Shown: positions 1 to 6,070 of the stretch, one piece after another
Layout of the letters: every line of letters begins with the position of its first letter
Numbering within the stretch: position 1 is the stretch's first letter
From: an uncultured Collinsella sp.
Lineage (GTDB): Bacteria; Actinomycetota; Coriobacteriia; Coriobacteriales; Coriobacteriaceae
Direction of reading: 5' to 3'
Length of the DNA stretch: 13,871 nt
Assembly: GCA_905197585.1 (NCBI GenBank)
Contig: CAJJZO010000027.1
Location: 1 to 13,871 of the forward strand
Notes under the pieces: model-generated
The model's input: the letters and a program-made list of their open reading frames with translations, nothing else
Told to the model about the DNA's origin: nothing
The model's database searches: none
Position numbers and translations under genes: made by a program

Positions 1-110
1 TTGGTTTTGTATTTTAAAAATTTTTTTTTTTTTTGTTTTTTTATTTTGTTTGGTGTTTTTAATTAATTTTTTTTAATTTTAATTGTTGTGTGGCGTTTTA
101 TTTTTACGGG
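1..110. other. T-rich low-complexity window edge
   Basis: The first ~110 bases are almost all T with scattered G and A, including one unbroken run of 14 T. The composition switches abruptly to GC-rich sequence near position 107. On the strand of the neighbouring oppF this is an A-rich stretch just past the stop codon. I see no hairpin with a U tract that would make it a normal oppF terminator, and no coding sequence. Such a homopolymer-dominated stretch at the very end of a sequence is typical of assembly or read-end noise. A genuine AT-rich intergenic region is possible. Confidence 0.6.
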
Positions 111-132
111 GGTCACGGGAGGGAAAGCGAGG

Positions 133-960
133 CTATTCGCCGAGCTTGGGGTGCAGCAGCGACGGCGCAGCGCCGAGCAGCATCTTGGTGTAGGGGTCCT
201 GGGGATGCTGGAAGACCTGCTTGGCCTCGCCCTGCTCGACGATCTTGCCGCCATTCATAACGATGATGTCGTCAGAGATATAGCGGACCGTCTGGATGTC
301 ATGGCTGATGAACACCATGGCCAGGCCGAGCTCCTTCTTAAGGTCGGTCAGCAGGTTCAGAATCTGCGCGCGGACCGAAACGTCCAGAGCCGAGGTGGGC
401 TCGTCGGCGATGATGGCATCGGGGTTCAGCGACAGGGCACGGGCAATTGCGACGCGCTGGCGCTGGCCGCCCGAAAGCTGCCCGGGAAGAACCTCGGCGG
501 CGGAGCTGGGCAGACCGGTGAGCTCCAGGAGCTCTTTGACGCGCTTCTCCTGCTCGGCCTCGGTACCCAGGTTGTGGACGCGCATGGGGTCGAGCAGTTG
601 CTCGCGAACGACCATGCGGGGGTTGAGCGCCGTGGCCGGGTTTTGAAACACGACCGAGATGACGCGACCCATGTGGCGACGGTCCTCGGCGGTACGTTTG
701 GTAACGTCCTTGCCCTTAAAGTAGACCTTGCCGCTCGTGGGGGCCTGCAGGCCGCACATGACGTTGGCGGTGGTGGACTTACCGCAACCGGACTCGCCGA
801 CGATGCCGATCGTCTGACCGGGCATGAGCTTAATCGTTACACCCTGGACGGCGTGAACCAGGTTGGGGTGCAGAATCGAGCCGGTACGGGTCCTAAAGGT
901 GACGTGGACGTCATCAAGGAAGATGATCGGCTCGACGCCGTTGACTGCGGTCTCGCTCAT
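133..960 (-). CDS. oppF: Oligopeptide/dipeptide ABC transporter ATP-binding protein OppF
   Basis: This is one of the two nucleotide-binding domains of a peptide importer. It hydrolyses ATP on the cytoplasmic face to drive uptake through the OppB/OppC pore. The 275-residue protein has the full ABC set: Walker A GESGCGKST at 55-63, Q-loop Q106, signature LSGGQ at 162-166, Walker B ending in DEP with catalytic E187, and H-loop H220. It is shorter than typical OppF/DppF (about 310-330 residues). It ends soon after PYTKMLLGA and so lacks the C-terminal oligo_HPY region and its cysteines. The ATG directly abuts the TAG of the upstream permease-ATPase gene, and a near-perfect Shine-Dalgarno lies inside that gene's last codons, so the two are translationally coupled. 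It is the last gene of the operon. The family is certain; the choice between Opp and Dpp naming, and the substrate, are not. Confidence 0.93.
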   Translation of the reverse strand: MSETAVNGVEPIIFLDDVHVTFRTRTGSILHPNLVHAVQGVTIKLMPGQTIGIVGESGCGKSTTANVMCGLQAPTSGKVYFKGKDVTKRTAEDRRHMGRVISVVFQNPATALNPRMVVREQLLDPMRVHNLGTEAEQEKRVKELLELTGLPSSAAEVLPGQLSGGQRQRVAIARALSLNPDAIIADEPTSALDVSVRAQILNLLTDLKKELGLAMVFISHDIQTVRYISDDIIVMNGGKIVEQGEAKQVFQHPQDPYTKMLLGAAPSLLHPKLGE

Positions 961-2976
961 CTACATCACCTCCGCGTGAGGGGTCAAACCATTTGCCTTG
1001 AGCACCTCGTCGGGGAGCTCGGAATAGAAGTGCTCGGTGCCGGGCACGCGCTTGAAGACCGGACGGGTGTCCAGGCCAATACGCGGATGGCTCGAGCGGG
1101 GCGCGAAGCGATCGCCCTTGGGGAAATCGCGCGGACTCGGAACGGCGCCGGGCACCTGGTGCAGGCGGCCCGAACCGCTCTCGATGGACAGAACGGAACC
1201 CAGAAGACCGCGGGTGTACTCGTGGATCGGGTTAGTGAGCAGCTCCTTGGTGGGTGCCTGCTCGATAACCTGGCCAGCGTACATAACCGTGATGTTGTGG
1301 GCGACCTCGGCGACCAGCGCCAGGTCGTGCGAAACGAAGATCATGGCAAAGCCGAGCTTGGCCTGAAGATCGTTGAGCAGCTTGATGACCTGCTTCTGGA
1401 CGGTAACGTCCAGAGCGGTCGTGGGTTCGTCGCAGATGACCAGCTTGGGGTCGCGGGTAAGGGCCATAGCGATCAGGACACGCTGACGCTGGCCGCCGGA
1501 AAGCTCGTGCGGATAGCTCTCGAGCGTGCGCTTGGGATCGAGGCCGACGAGCTCCAGGAGCTCCTCGGCGCTGCGGGTTCCGCCGCGCTTGGTGAGCTGC
1601 TTCATCTGGGCAGAGATGAGCATGGAGGGGTTGAGCGAGGACAGGGCGTCCTGATAGACCATAGCGATATCGGTACCGCGCAGGCCGAACCACTCCTTCT
1701 TGCTCATCTTGAGCAGGTCACGGCCCTCCCAGAGGACCTCGCCGGAAAGGTGCTCGTCATCGTCGGTCAGGCCCATGATGGCCAGCGTGGTGATGGACTT
1801 ACCGCAACCGGACTCGCCCACCAGGCCCATGGTCTGACCAGGACGGACGTCAAAGTTGACATGGTCGACGACGTTGATATCACCGTGATGCTCATACTGG
1901 ATGCAGAAATCGCGGACCTTAAGGATCGGCTCAACGGACTCGTCTGGCACATGGCGATCGTCACGCTTGAGCTCGACATCGCGCAGGGCGCCAAGGCGAG
2001 CGGAGAGGGACTGGGCCTGCTCCTTGTAGGCTCGAACGGGGTCGGAGACCAGCAGGTCGGCCTCGCGACGCTTGGAGGAATCGGTGGGATCCAGGGCGGC
2101 GGAGGGAGCAGCGGCCATGGCGTCGGTAATGCCCTCGGAGAGGATGTTGAGCGCCAGGCAGGTGATCATGATGGCCAGGCCCGGGAACAGTGCCTGCCAC
2201 CAACGGCCGGCGAGCACGCCGCCGCGGGCGTCGGCGAGGATGTTGCCCCAGGTAGCGGTGGGCTCCTGGATACCAGCGCCGATGAAGGTCAGCGAGGCCT
2301 CGAAGATGATGGCGTCGGCGACCAGGGTAACGGTGAAGACCATGATCGGGGCAATGCAGTTACGCAGAACATGCTTGATCAAAATCCACGGAGCCTTGGC
2401 GCCGGAAACGATGACCGCGCGGACATAGTCCTCGCCGTACTCGGACACGATGTTGGCGCGCACGATACGGGCAATCTGCGGAGTGTACATAAAGCCGATG
2501 GCGAAGATGATCGACGGCACGGAGTTGCCCAGGATGGAGACAAAGACGGCCGCGAGGGCGATGCCCGGGATGGACATGATGATGTCCAGGATACGCATGA
2601 TCGTCTCGGAGACGGCCTTGCGCGAAACCGCTGCAAGGGCGCCCACGACCGAGCCGCAGACCAGAGCCATGGCGGTGGCGCCAAAGCCGATAATCAGCGA
2701 GTAACGACCACCGTAGAGCATACGCGACAGAATGTCGCGACCCTTATCGTCGGTACCGAAGATAAATCCGTTGCCGGGAGCCTGGCGAGCCGTAAAGATC
2801 TCGACCGGGCTATAGGGGGCAAGAAGGGGCGCCAGAATCGCAGTCAGGGCGACCAGCACCAGCACGACGGCGGCAATCTTAGAAGACAACGTCATCTTCT
2901 TCCAGCCACCGAGCTTGAGCCCCTTGGAGGCAGCCTTCTCGAGCTGCTCGGTTTGCTTCTCTCGAATCTTTACCAT
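961..2976 (-). CDS. oppCD: Fused peptide ABC transporter permease/ATP-binding protein (OppC-OppD)
   Basis: One 671-residue chain joins an OppC-type permease to an OppD-type ATPase. Residues 1-290 are the permease: a first membrane segment at about 33-53, further hydrophobic segments between about 92 and 280, and the EAA coupling loop at about 181-207. A charged linker of about 60 residues (about 291-348) follows. The ATPase runs from about 349, with Walker A GESGCGKS at 387-394, Q442, signature LSGGQ at 492-496, Walker B E517 and H550. The tail has the oligo_HPY outline (PGAVPSPRDFPKGDRFAPR, 609-627), but the two cysteines usual there are D622 and S628. The frame is open throughout, so this is a true fusion and not a frameshift; such fusions are known in Actinobacteria. 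It starts 3 bp after oppB, and its SD-like GGTG overlaps the oppB end. The fusion forces 1:1 permease:ATPase assembly, with OppB and OppF completing the complex. Confidence 0.92.
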   Translation of the reverse strand: MVKIREKQTEQLEKAASKGLKLGGWKKMTLSSKIAAVVLVLVALTAILAPLLAPYSPVEIFTARQAPGNGFIFGTDDKGRDILSRMLYGGRYSLIIGFGATAMALVCGSVVGALAAVSRKAVSETIMRILDIIMSIPGIALAAVFVSILGNSVPSIIFAIGFMYTPQIARIVRANIVSEYGEDYVRAVIVSGAKAPWILIKHVLRNCIAPIMVFTVTLVADAIIFEASLTFIGAGIQEPTATWGNILADARGGVLAGRWWQALFPGLAIMITCLALNILSEGITDAMAAAPSAALDPTDSSKRREADLLVSDPVRAYKEQAQSLSARLGALRDVELKRDDRHVPDESVEPILKVRDFCIQYEHHGDINVVDHVNFDVRPGQTMGLVGESGCGKSITTLAIMGLTDDDEHLSGEVLWEGRDLLKMSKKEWFGLRGTDIAMVYQDALSSLNPSMLISAQMKQLTKRGGTRSAEELLELVGLDPKRTLESYPHELSGGQRQRVLIAMALTRDPKLVICDEPTTALDVTVQKQVIKLLNDLQAKLGFAMIFVSHDLALVAEVAHNITVMYAGQVIEQAPTKELLTNPIHEYTRGLLGSVLSIESGSGRLHQVPGAVPSPRDFPKGDRFAPRSSHPRIGLDTRPVFKRVPGTEHFYSELPDEVLKANGLTPHAEVM
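965..973 (-). promoter_or_regulatory. Strong Shine-Dalgarno of oppF inside the end of oppCD
   Basis: Read on the minus strand this is GGAGGTGAT, almost the full anti-16S complement, four bases before the oppF ATG. It lies within the last codons of oppCD, whose stop codon TAG is directly followed by the oppF start. The strength and overlap suggest efficient re-initiation, which keeps the two ATPase domains in balance. Confidence 0.75.
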
Positions 2977-2979
2977 AAT

Positions 2980-3936
2980 CTACACCGTCCTGATGCGCGG
3001 GTTGATGAGCAGGTAGAGCATGTCAACCACGATGTTGATGATGATGAAGGCGAGAGCAACGACGATAACGACGCCCTGAACCAGGTTCGCCTCGTTGCCC
3101 TGAACGCCCTGCAGAATCGCAGTGCCCATGCCGGGGAGGTTGAAGATAACCTCGATGACGACGGCGCCGCCCATGAGGTAACCGATCTTAAGACCGAGGG
3201 TGGTGACCGGGGTGATCAGCGCATTGCGAAGAACGTTGATGCCGACGACGACCTTCTCGGGAACGCCGGCGCCGCGAGCCATACGGACATAATCCTTGTC
3301 GAGCTCCTCGACCATGGCGGTACGCACGATACGAGTCATCTGGCCCGTCAGCGGAAATGCCAAGGCGATAGCGGGCATGATCATACGTCCCAGATAGCCA
3401 ACCGGATTCGTGGTGAAGTGAGGCAGAGCACCCGATGCCGGGAGCACCTTAAGGTAGGAAGAGAACAGCAGGATCAACAGAACGGCAAGCCAGAACGACG
3501 GGGTTGCCAAGCCGGCGATGGAAAAGACGCGGATCACTTGGTCCGGCCATTTGTCGCGATACAGTGCCGCGATGACGCCGAGCAAAAACGAAACGACCGC
3601 ACCGATGGCAAGACCGATAAAGGTCAGCTGCATCGTGACGGGCAGGGCCGTGGAGATGCGCTTGGCAACGGAGTTGCGAGCAGCACCATAGGTGCCCATG
3701 TCGCCATGGATCAAATCGCCCATATAGCGCACGTAGCGCACGGGCCAGGGGTCGTCCAGACCATACTTCTCATGGTACTCGGCAACCGCCTCGGGCGAGG
3801 CACCGTCACCCAACGCCGTGTAGGCGGGGTCGGTCTTGGAGAACGACATAAGGAAGAACACCAGGACGGTGACGCCCAATGCCATGATCGGCAGCGCCAC
3901 AAGACGCCTTCCAATCAAACGTAGCAAGTTGTTCAC
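2980..3936 (-). CDS. oppB: Oligopeptide/dipeptide ABC transporter permease OppB
   Basis: This is the first integral membrane half of the peptide translocation pore in the cytoplasmic membrane. I place the start at a GTG (318 residues), because a strong Shine-Dalgarno (AAAGGGGAGA) sits just before it. A TTG further upstream at 3969 would add 11 residues but lies on the far side of that site. The protein has the OppB/DppB architecture: an N-terminal membrane helix at about 8-32, a large periplasm-facing loop with the family-typical EKYGLDDP stretch, then helices at about 101-125, 135-160, 184-202, 245-266 and 287-310. The EAA loop (DYVRMARGAGV onwards, about 215-239) docks on the ATPase. It follows oppA after a hairpin-rich gap and precedes oppCD by 3 bp. 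The length is normal for the family. Confidence 0.93.
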   Translation of the reverse strand: MNNLLRLIGRRLVALPIMALGVTVLVFFLMSFSKTDPAYTALGDGASPEAVAEYHEKYGLDDPWPVRYVRYMGDLIHGDMGTYGAARNSVAKRISTALPVTMQLTFIGLAIGAVVSFLLGVIAALYRDKWPDQVIRVFSIAGLATPSFWLAVLLILLFSSYLKVLPASGALPHFTTNPVGYLGRMIMPAIALAFPLTGQMTRIVRTAMVEELDKDYVRMARGAGVPEKVVVGINVLRNALITPVTTLGLKIGYLMGGAVVIEVIFNLPGMGTAILQGVQGNEANLVQGVVIVVALAFIIINIVVDMLYLLINPRIRTV

Positions 3937-3940
3937 GTTC

Positions 3941-3950
3941 TCTCCCCTTT
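3941..3950 (-). promoter_or_regulatory. Ribosome binding site deciding the oppB GTG start
   Basis: The minus strand reads AAAGGGGAGA, followed by GAAC and then GTG. The purine-rich core has ideal spacing to the GTG and would lie inside the coding region if translation began at the TTG at 3969. This is the reason for preferring the shorter OppB. Confidence 0.7.
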
Positions 3951-3977
3951 CTTTTGTCGGTAGGACCAACTGGTATA

Positions 3978-3993
3978 TGAGTACGGGTACTCA
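3978..3993. repeat. Perfect 7-bp inverted repeat upstream of oppB
   Basis: TGAGTAC and GTACTCA flank a central GG, giving a 16-bp near-palindrome about 42 bp before the oppB GTG. The 2-base centre is too tight for a full hairpin, so a dimeric protein operator or a short 6-bp hairpin are both possible. It lies just downstream of the large hairpin at 3998-4031. I see no matching copy elsewhere in the window. Confidence 0.45.
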
Positions 3994-3997
3994 TTAC

Positions 3998-4031
3998 AAG
4001 ACCCGAGCGACATCGTTGCCGCCCGGGTCTT
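3998..4031 (-). terminator. Strong stem-loop between oppA and oppB
   Basis: The arms AAGACCCG... and ...CGGGTCTT pair for about 15 bp around a 4-base loop at 4013-4016. As minus-strand RNA, the two imperfect positions (4006/4023 and 4010/4019) are G-U wobbles. As plus-strand RNA they would be A-C mismatches, so the structure fits the opp transcript. On the minus strand no U tract follows (TGTAATG comes next). It therefore looks like an intercistronic hairpin that protects or partly attenuates, allowing more oppA than oppB mRNA. On the plus strand a T-rich TTTGTTT follows, so it might also stop antisense transcription. Confidence 0.6.
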
Positions 4032-4044
4032 TGTTTCAACTATG

Positions 4045-4094
4045 AGGATACGGCCCCAATGACCGACATCCTGCATACAGACTCAAGCGAGTCT
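4045..4094 (-). repeat. Two smaller hairpins directly after oppA
   Basis: A perfect 6-bp hairpin, AGACTC and GAGTCT around a 4-base loop, spans 4079-4094 and overlaps the oppA stop codon. A weaker, bulged one (AGGAT...ATCCT with inner CGG...CCG) spans 4045-4072. With the large stem at 3998-4031 they make three consecutive foldable elements in the 157-bp oppA-oppB gap. Neither is followed by a U run. They may block 3' exonucleases and so stabilise oppA mRNA; that role is inference. Confidence 0.4.
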
Positions 4095-5707
4095 TACGCC
4101 TTGACGGTCGCAACGCCCCTGAAGGACATGCTCGTCGTGCCGATGCCCTTGAAGCCATCGAGGGCCTCGCCGTTGGGCGCAGTGGACGGATCGTCCCAGG
4201 AAGCGGAGACGGTCTTGACGTGGACAACGGGGTACAGAACGGCGTTGTCGGCAATGATGTCGAAGCACTCGTTCCACTTCTTCTGCTGCTCGTCGCCCTC
4301 GGCGGCAAGAGCCTCGTCCATGAGACTGTGGAGCTTCTGCCACTCAGCGGACTCCTTCCACGGGCAACGGGTCTGCATCCAGACGTTGTCGCCGTACCAC
4401 CAGTTGAGCAGCAGGTCGGGGTCGGCGCCGAAGCAGGAAGGATCGCCAGGGGCAAGGAGGATATCGTAGGCCTCGCCGCCGTCGATGGCAGCGTAGGTGG
4501 CCGGCGAGGTATCGGTCTGGATGGTCACATCGAAGCCGAGAGCGTCGAGGTCGTTCTTGACCTGGGCGGCCATGCCCTTAATCTGCTCGTTGTCGGTGGT
4601 GCGCAGGGTGATGGCACCCGGGGTGATGCCAGACTCCTCGATGAGCTTCTTAGCCTTCTTGGCGTCGGTCTTGTACACCGTGGAAGCCTCATGATAGTTG
4701 GTGAAGCTCTTGGGCAGGTAGCAGCTGGCAGCGGTGGCAAGGCCGGCGAAGGTGTTGCTGACCATCTTCTCGGTGTCGAGCGCATACATGACAGCCTGAC
4801 GGACCTTGACGTTGTTCCAAGGCTCCTTGGCGACGTTGAACATGATGAAGCGGGTGCCGAAACCCTGAACGTTATCGATCTTGCAGCCGGCGCTCTCGAG
4901 CTGGTCGACGGCGTCAGCGGTAACGAGCTCCATAACGAGCGTGGAGCCCTCCTGCTGAGCGGTAACGCGAGCGGTGGGGTCGGTCAGGATGCTGTACTGG
5001 ATCTTCTTATCCTCGGCAGCATACTCACCGTTGTACTCGGGGTTGGGAACCAGGGTGATCTCGGTATCGGAGATAGAGTCGTACATCCAGGGGCCGGAAC
5101 CGATCGGCTGCTTGGCGCGATCCTCCTCGGTCTGGGTAGCCGGGGTAACGCGGACGATGGCCAGACGATCCTTGAGCAGGGAGAAGTTGGGGACCTTAGT
5201 CTTGACCGTCACGGTGCTGGCGTCCTTGGCCTCGATGGACTCGAAGGGCTGGAAGAACGGAGCATAGGTAGCGGAAGCGGCGCAAGCGGTGTAGGAGGCA
5301 ACGACATCGTCAGCGGTGACCTCGGTGCCATCGGAGAACTTGGCGCCCTTGCGGATGGTGACCTCGAAAGTGGTGTCGTCCACAGACTTGGGATCGTCGG
5401 TGGCGAGCTCGTTGAAGGTGCTGTAGTCGTGGTAATCGATGCCGTAGAGGCCCTCGACGACGTGCCAGTTAGCACCCAGGCCCACAGCGGAGCCGGTGCT
5501 GGCGGGATCGAAGCTGGACGGAGCGTAAGCGGAACCAGCGGTGATCACGCCGCCGCCACGGTTGGCGGAATCGGTGGAGCCGGAAGCGGAACCCTCGTCG
5601 CTAGAGCTGCCACCGCAGCCAGTGAGACCAAGGCCGGCGACAGCAGCGACGCTGCCGGTGAGGCCGAGGAACGAACGCCTGGACATACCCTTGTTGATGA
5701 TGGCCAT
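4094..5707 (-). CDS. oppA: Peptide ABC transporter substrate-binding lipoprotein OppA (SBP_bac_5)
   Basis: This is the extracellular receptor that captures peptides and delivers them to the OppB/OppC pore. From the ATG the protein has 537 residues; AGGAGA sits just upstream, so I prefer it to the TTG at 5722. The N-terminus carries a twin-arginine motif SRRSFLG (residues 9-15), a hydrophobic stretch, and lipobox LTGC with the acylated cysteine at 31. A Ser/Gly-rich linker to about residue 52 follows. The combination predicts a Tat-exported, membrane-anchored lipoprotein. The body is family 5 solute-binding protein, including the conserved block FEVTIRKGAKFSDGTEVTADD at about 114-134. It is the first gene of the importer operon. 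The ligand (di-, oligopeptide or other) cannot be read from sequence alone. Confidence 0.93.
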   Translation of the reverse strand: MAIINKGMSRRSFLGLTGSVAAVAGLGLTGCGGSSSDEGSASGSTDSANRGGGVITAGSAYAPSSFDPASTGSAVGLGANWHVVEGLYGIDYHDYSTFNELATDDPKSVDDTTFEVTIRKGAKFSDGTEVTADDVVASYTACAASATYAPFFQPFESIEAKDASTVTVKTKVPNFSLLKDRLAIVRVTPATQTEEDRAKQPIGSGPWMYDSISDTEITLVPNPEYNGEYAAEDKKIQYSILTDPTARVTAQQEGSTLVMELVTADAVDQLESAGCKIDNVQGFGTRFIMFNVAKEPWNNVKVRQAVMYALDTEKMVSNTFAGLATAASCYLPKSFTNYHEASTVYKTDAKKAKKLIEESGITPGAITLRTTDNEQIKGMAAQVKNDLDALGFDVTIQTDTSPATYAAIDGGEAYDILLAPGDPSCFGADPDLLLNWWYGDNVWMQTRCPWKESAEWQKLHSLMDEALAAEGDEQQKKWNECFDIIADNAVLYPVVHVKTVSASWDDPSTAPNGEALDGFKGIGTTSMSFRGVATVKA

Positions 5708-5776
5708 GTCTTCTCCTATCAATAGAGAATCTTACCCGGGAGCACCTAGACTTGCCCCCGCGCAACTTGCGGACGA

Positions 5777-5804
5777 TATATACCTTACCTACCGACGGAC
5801 CCAA
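5777..5804 (-). promoter_or_regulatory. Candidate oppA promoter (proximal)
   Basis: On the minus strand, TTGGGT (5799-5804) is followed after 16 bp by TATATA (5777-5782). Transcription would begin about 60 bp before the oppA ATG. The -10 is good and the -35 mediocre. The nested inverted repeats lie upstream of it, where an activator or distant repressor could bind. Confidence 0.35.
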
Positions 5805-5843
5805 CTGAGGTGCCGCGCTCGGCGACCGATACATACATACGCT

Positions 5844-5866
5844 TGAACGGTATTTACTACCGTTCA
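5844..5866. promoter_or_regulatory. Perfect 9-bp inverted repeat, candidate operator of the opp operon
   Basis: TGAACGGTA and TACCGTTCA flank a 5-bp spacer with no mismatch, the size and symmetry of a site for a dimeric helix-turn-helix repressor. It covers the -10 of the distal candidate promoter and lies about 40 bp above the -35 of the proximal one. No regulator gene is in the window, so its binder is unknown. Confidence 0.5.
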
Positions 5867-5882
5867 CCGAATTCATTGACAA
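5854..5882 (-). promoter_or_regulatory. Candidate oppA promoter (distal)
   Basis: On the minus strand, TTGTCA (5877-5882) and TAGTAA (5854-5859) are separated by 17 bp. The -35 is close to consensus and the -10 is weak. The -10 lies within the 9-bp inverted repeat, so a protein bound there would block polymerase. The overlapping plus strand also shows a perfect TTGACA at 5876-5881, 17 bp from TATGTA, but no gene lies downstream on that strand. Confidence 0.3.
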
Positions 5883-6070
5883 ATGATTCGCCAGACAGTA
5901 TGTATCGGCGAGGTGAGATATCAGTCTTCGTCAACCCGCAGGATAGCAGGGTTTTCGCTTGGGTTAGTCAAACGTTTTAGCGTAAATAAAACCCGAAATC
6001 AGCAGGCAATCATGGCGAAATAAATGGTTGAAAATCGCGCAATCATGTATATCAGTTGTTTGGCTCGTGT

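Larger units (their letters stand above)
5826..5908. repeat. Outer 11-bp inverted repeat enclosing the oppA operator candidate
   Basis: CCGATACATAC (5826-5836) is repeated exactly in inverse orientation as GTATGTATCGG (5898-5908), with 61 bp between. The inner 9-bp inverted repeat (5844-5866) lies inside it but off-centre: 7 bases on one side and 31 on the other. Two explanations fit: a pair of half-sites for one regulator that loops the DNA, or an RNA stem enclosing a second stem. Confidence 0.5.
5708..6070. other. uvrC-oppA intergenic region (363 bp)
   Basis: No convincing gene is present on either strand. The half nearer oppA holds the ribosome binding site AGGAGA (5712-5717), two candidate promoters and two interlocking inverted repeats, all listed separately. 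The half nearer uvrC is AT-richer than its surroundings and contains a 9-bp direct repeat (CATGATTGC on the minus strand, about 37 bp apart) and the short palindrome AAACGTTT. I could not find a stem followed by a U tract that would be a clear uvrC terminator, so read-through into oppA cannot be excluded. Confidence 0.6.

Noticed and set aside
96..132. Intrinsic terminator for oppF
   Set aside because: The GC-rich stretch after the stop has runs of C on the minus strand with no complementary G run, so no stem forms; the adjacent tract is A-rich on that strand, not U-rich.
961..2976. Assembly-induced joining of separate oppC and oppD genes
   Set aside because: The frame stays open with normal codon use through the linker, the linker lacks an internal start with a good ribosome binding site, and such fusions are known.
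88..3924. Open frame of 1278 codons on the plus strand across oppF, oppCD and oppB
   Set aside because: It is antisense to three well-supported genes, has no recognisable domain, and is rich in G, D, H, R and Q, as expected when GC-rich codons are read backwards. Its continuity across three genes follows from their sharing a reading frame.
4220..5725. Open frame of 501 codons on the plus strand opposite oppA
   Set aside because: Antisense shadow of a clear binding-protein gene; composition is dominated by G, V, L and D with no motif or ribosome binding site.
5876..5904. Plus-strand promoter with perfect TTGACA and 17-bp spacing to TATGTA
   Set aside because: The -10 matches only three of six bases and no plus-strand gene follows; the TTGACA overlaps the minus-strand TTGTCA by near-symmetry. 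An antisense transcript remains possible but unsupported.
5940..6070. Intrinsic terminator for uvrC
   Set aside because: Several T-rich stretches exist (for example GGGTTTTATTT on the minus strand), but I found no adequate stem in front of them.
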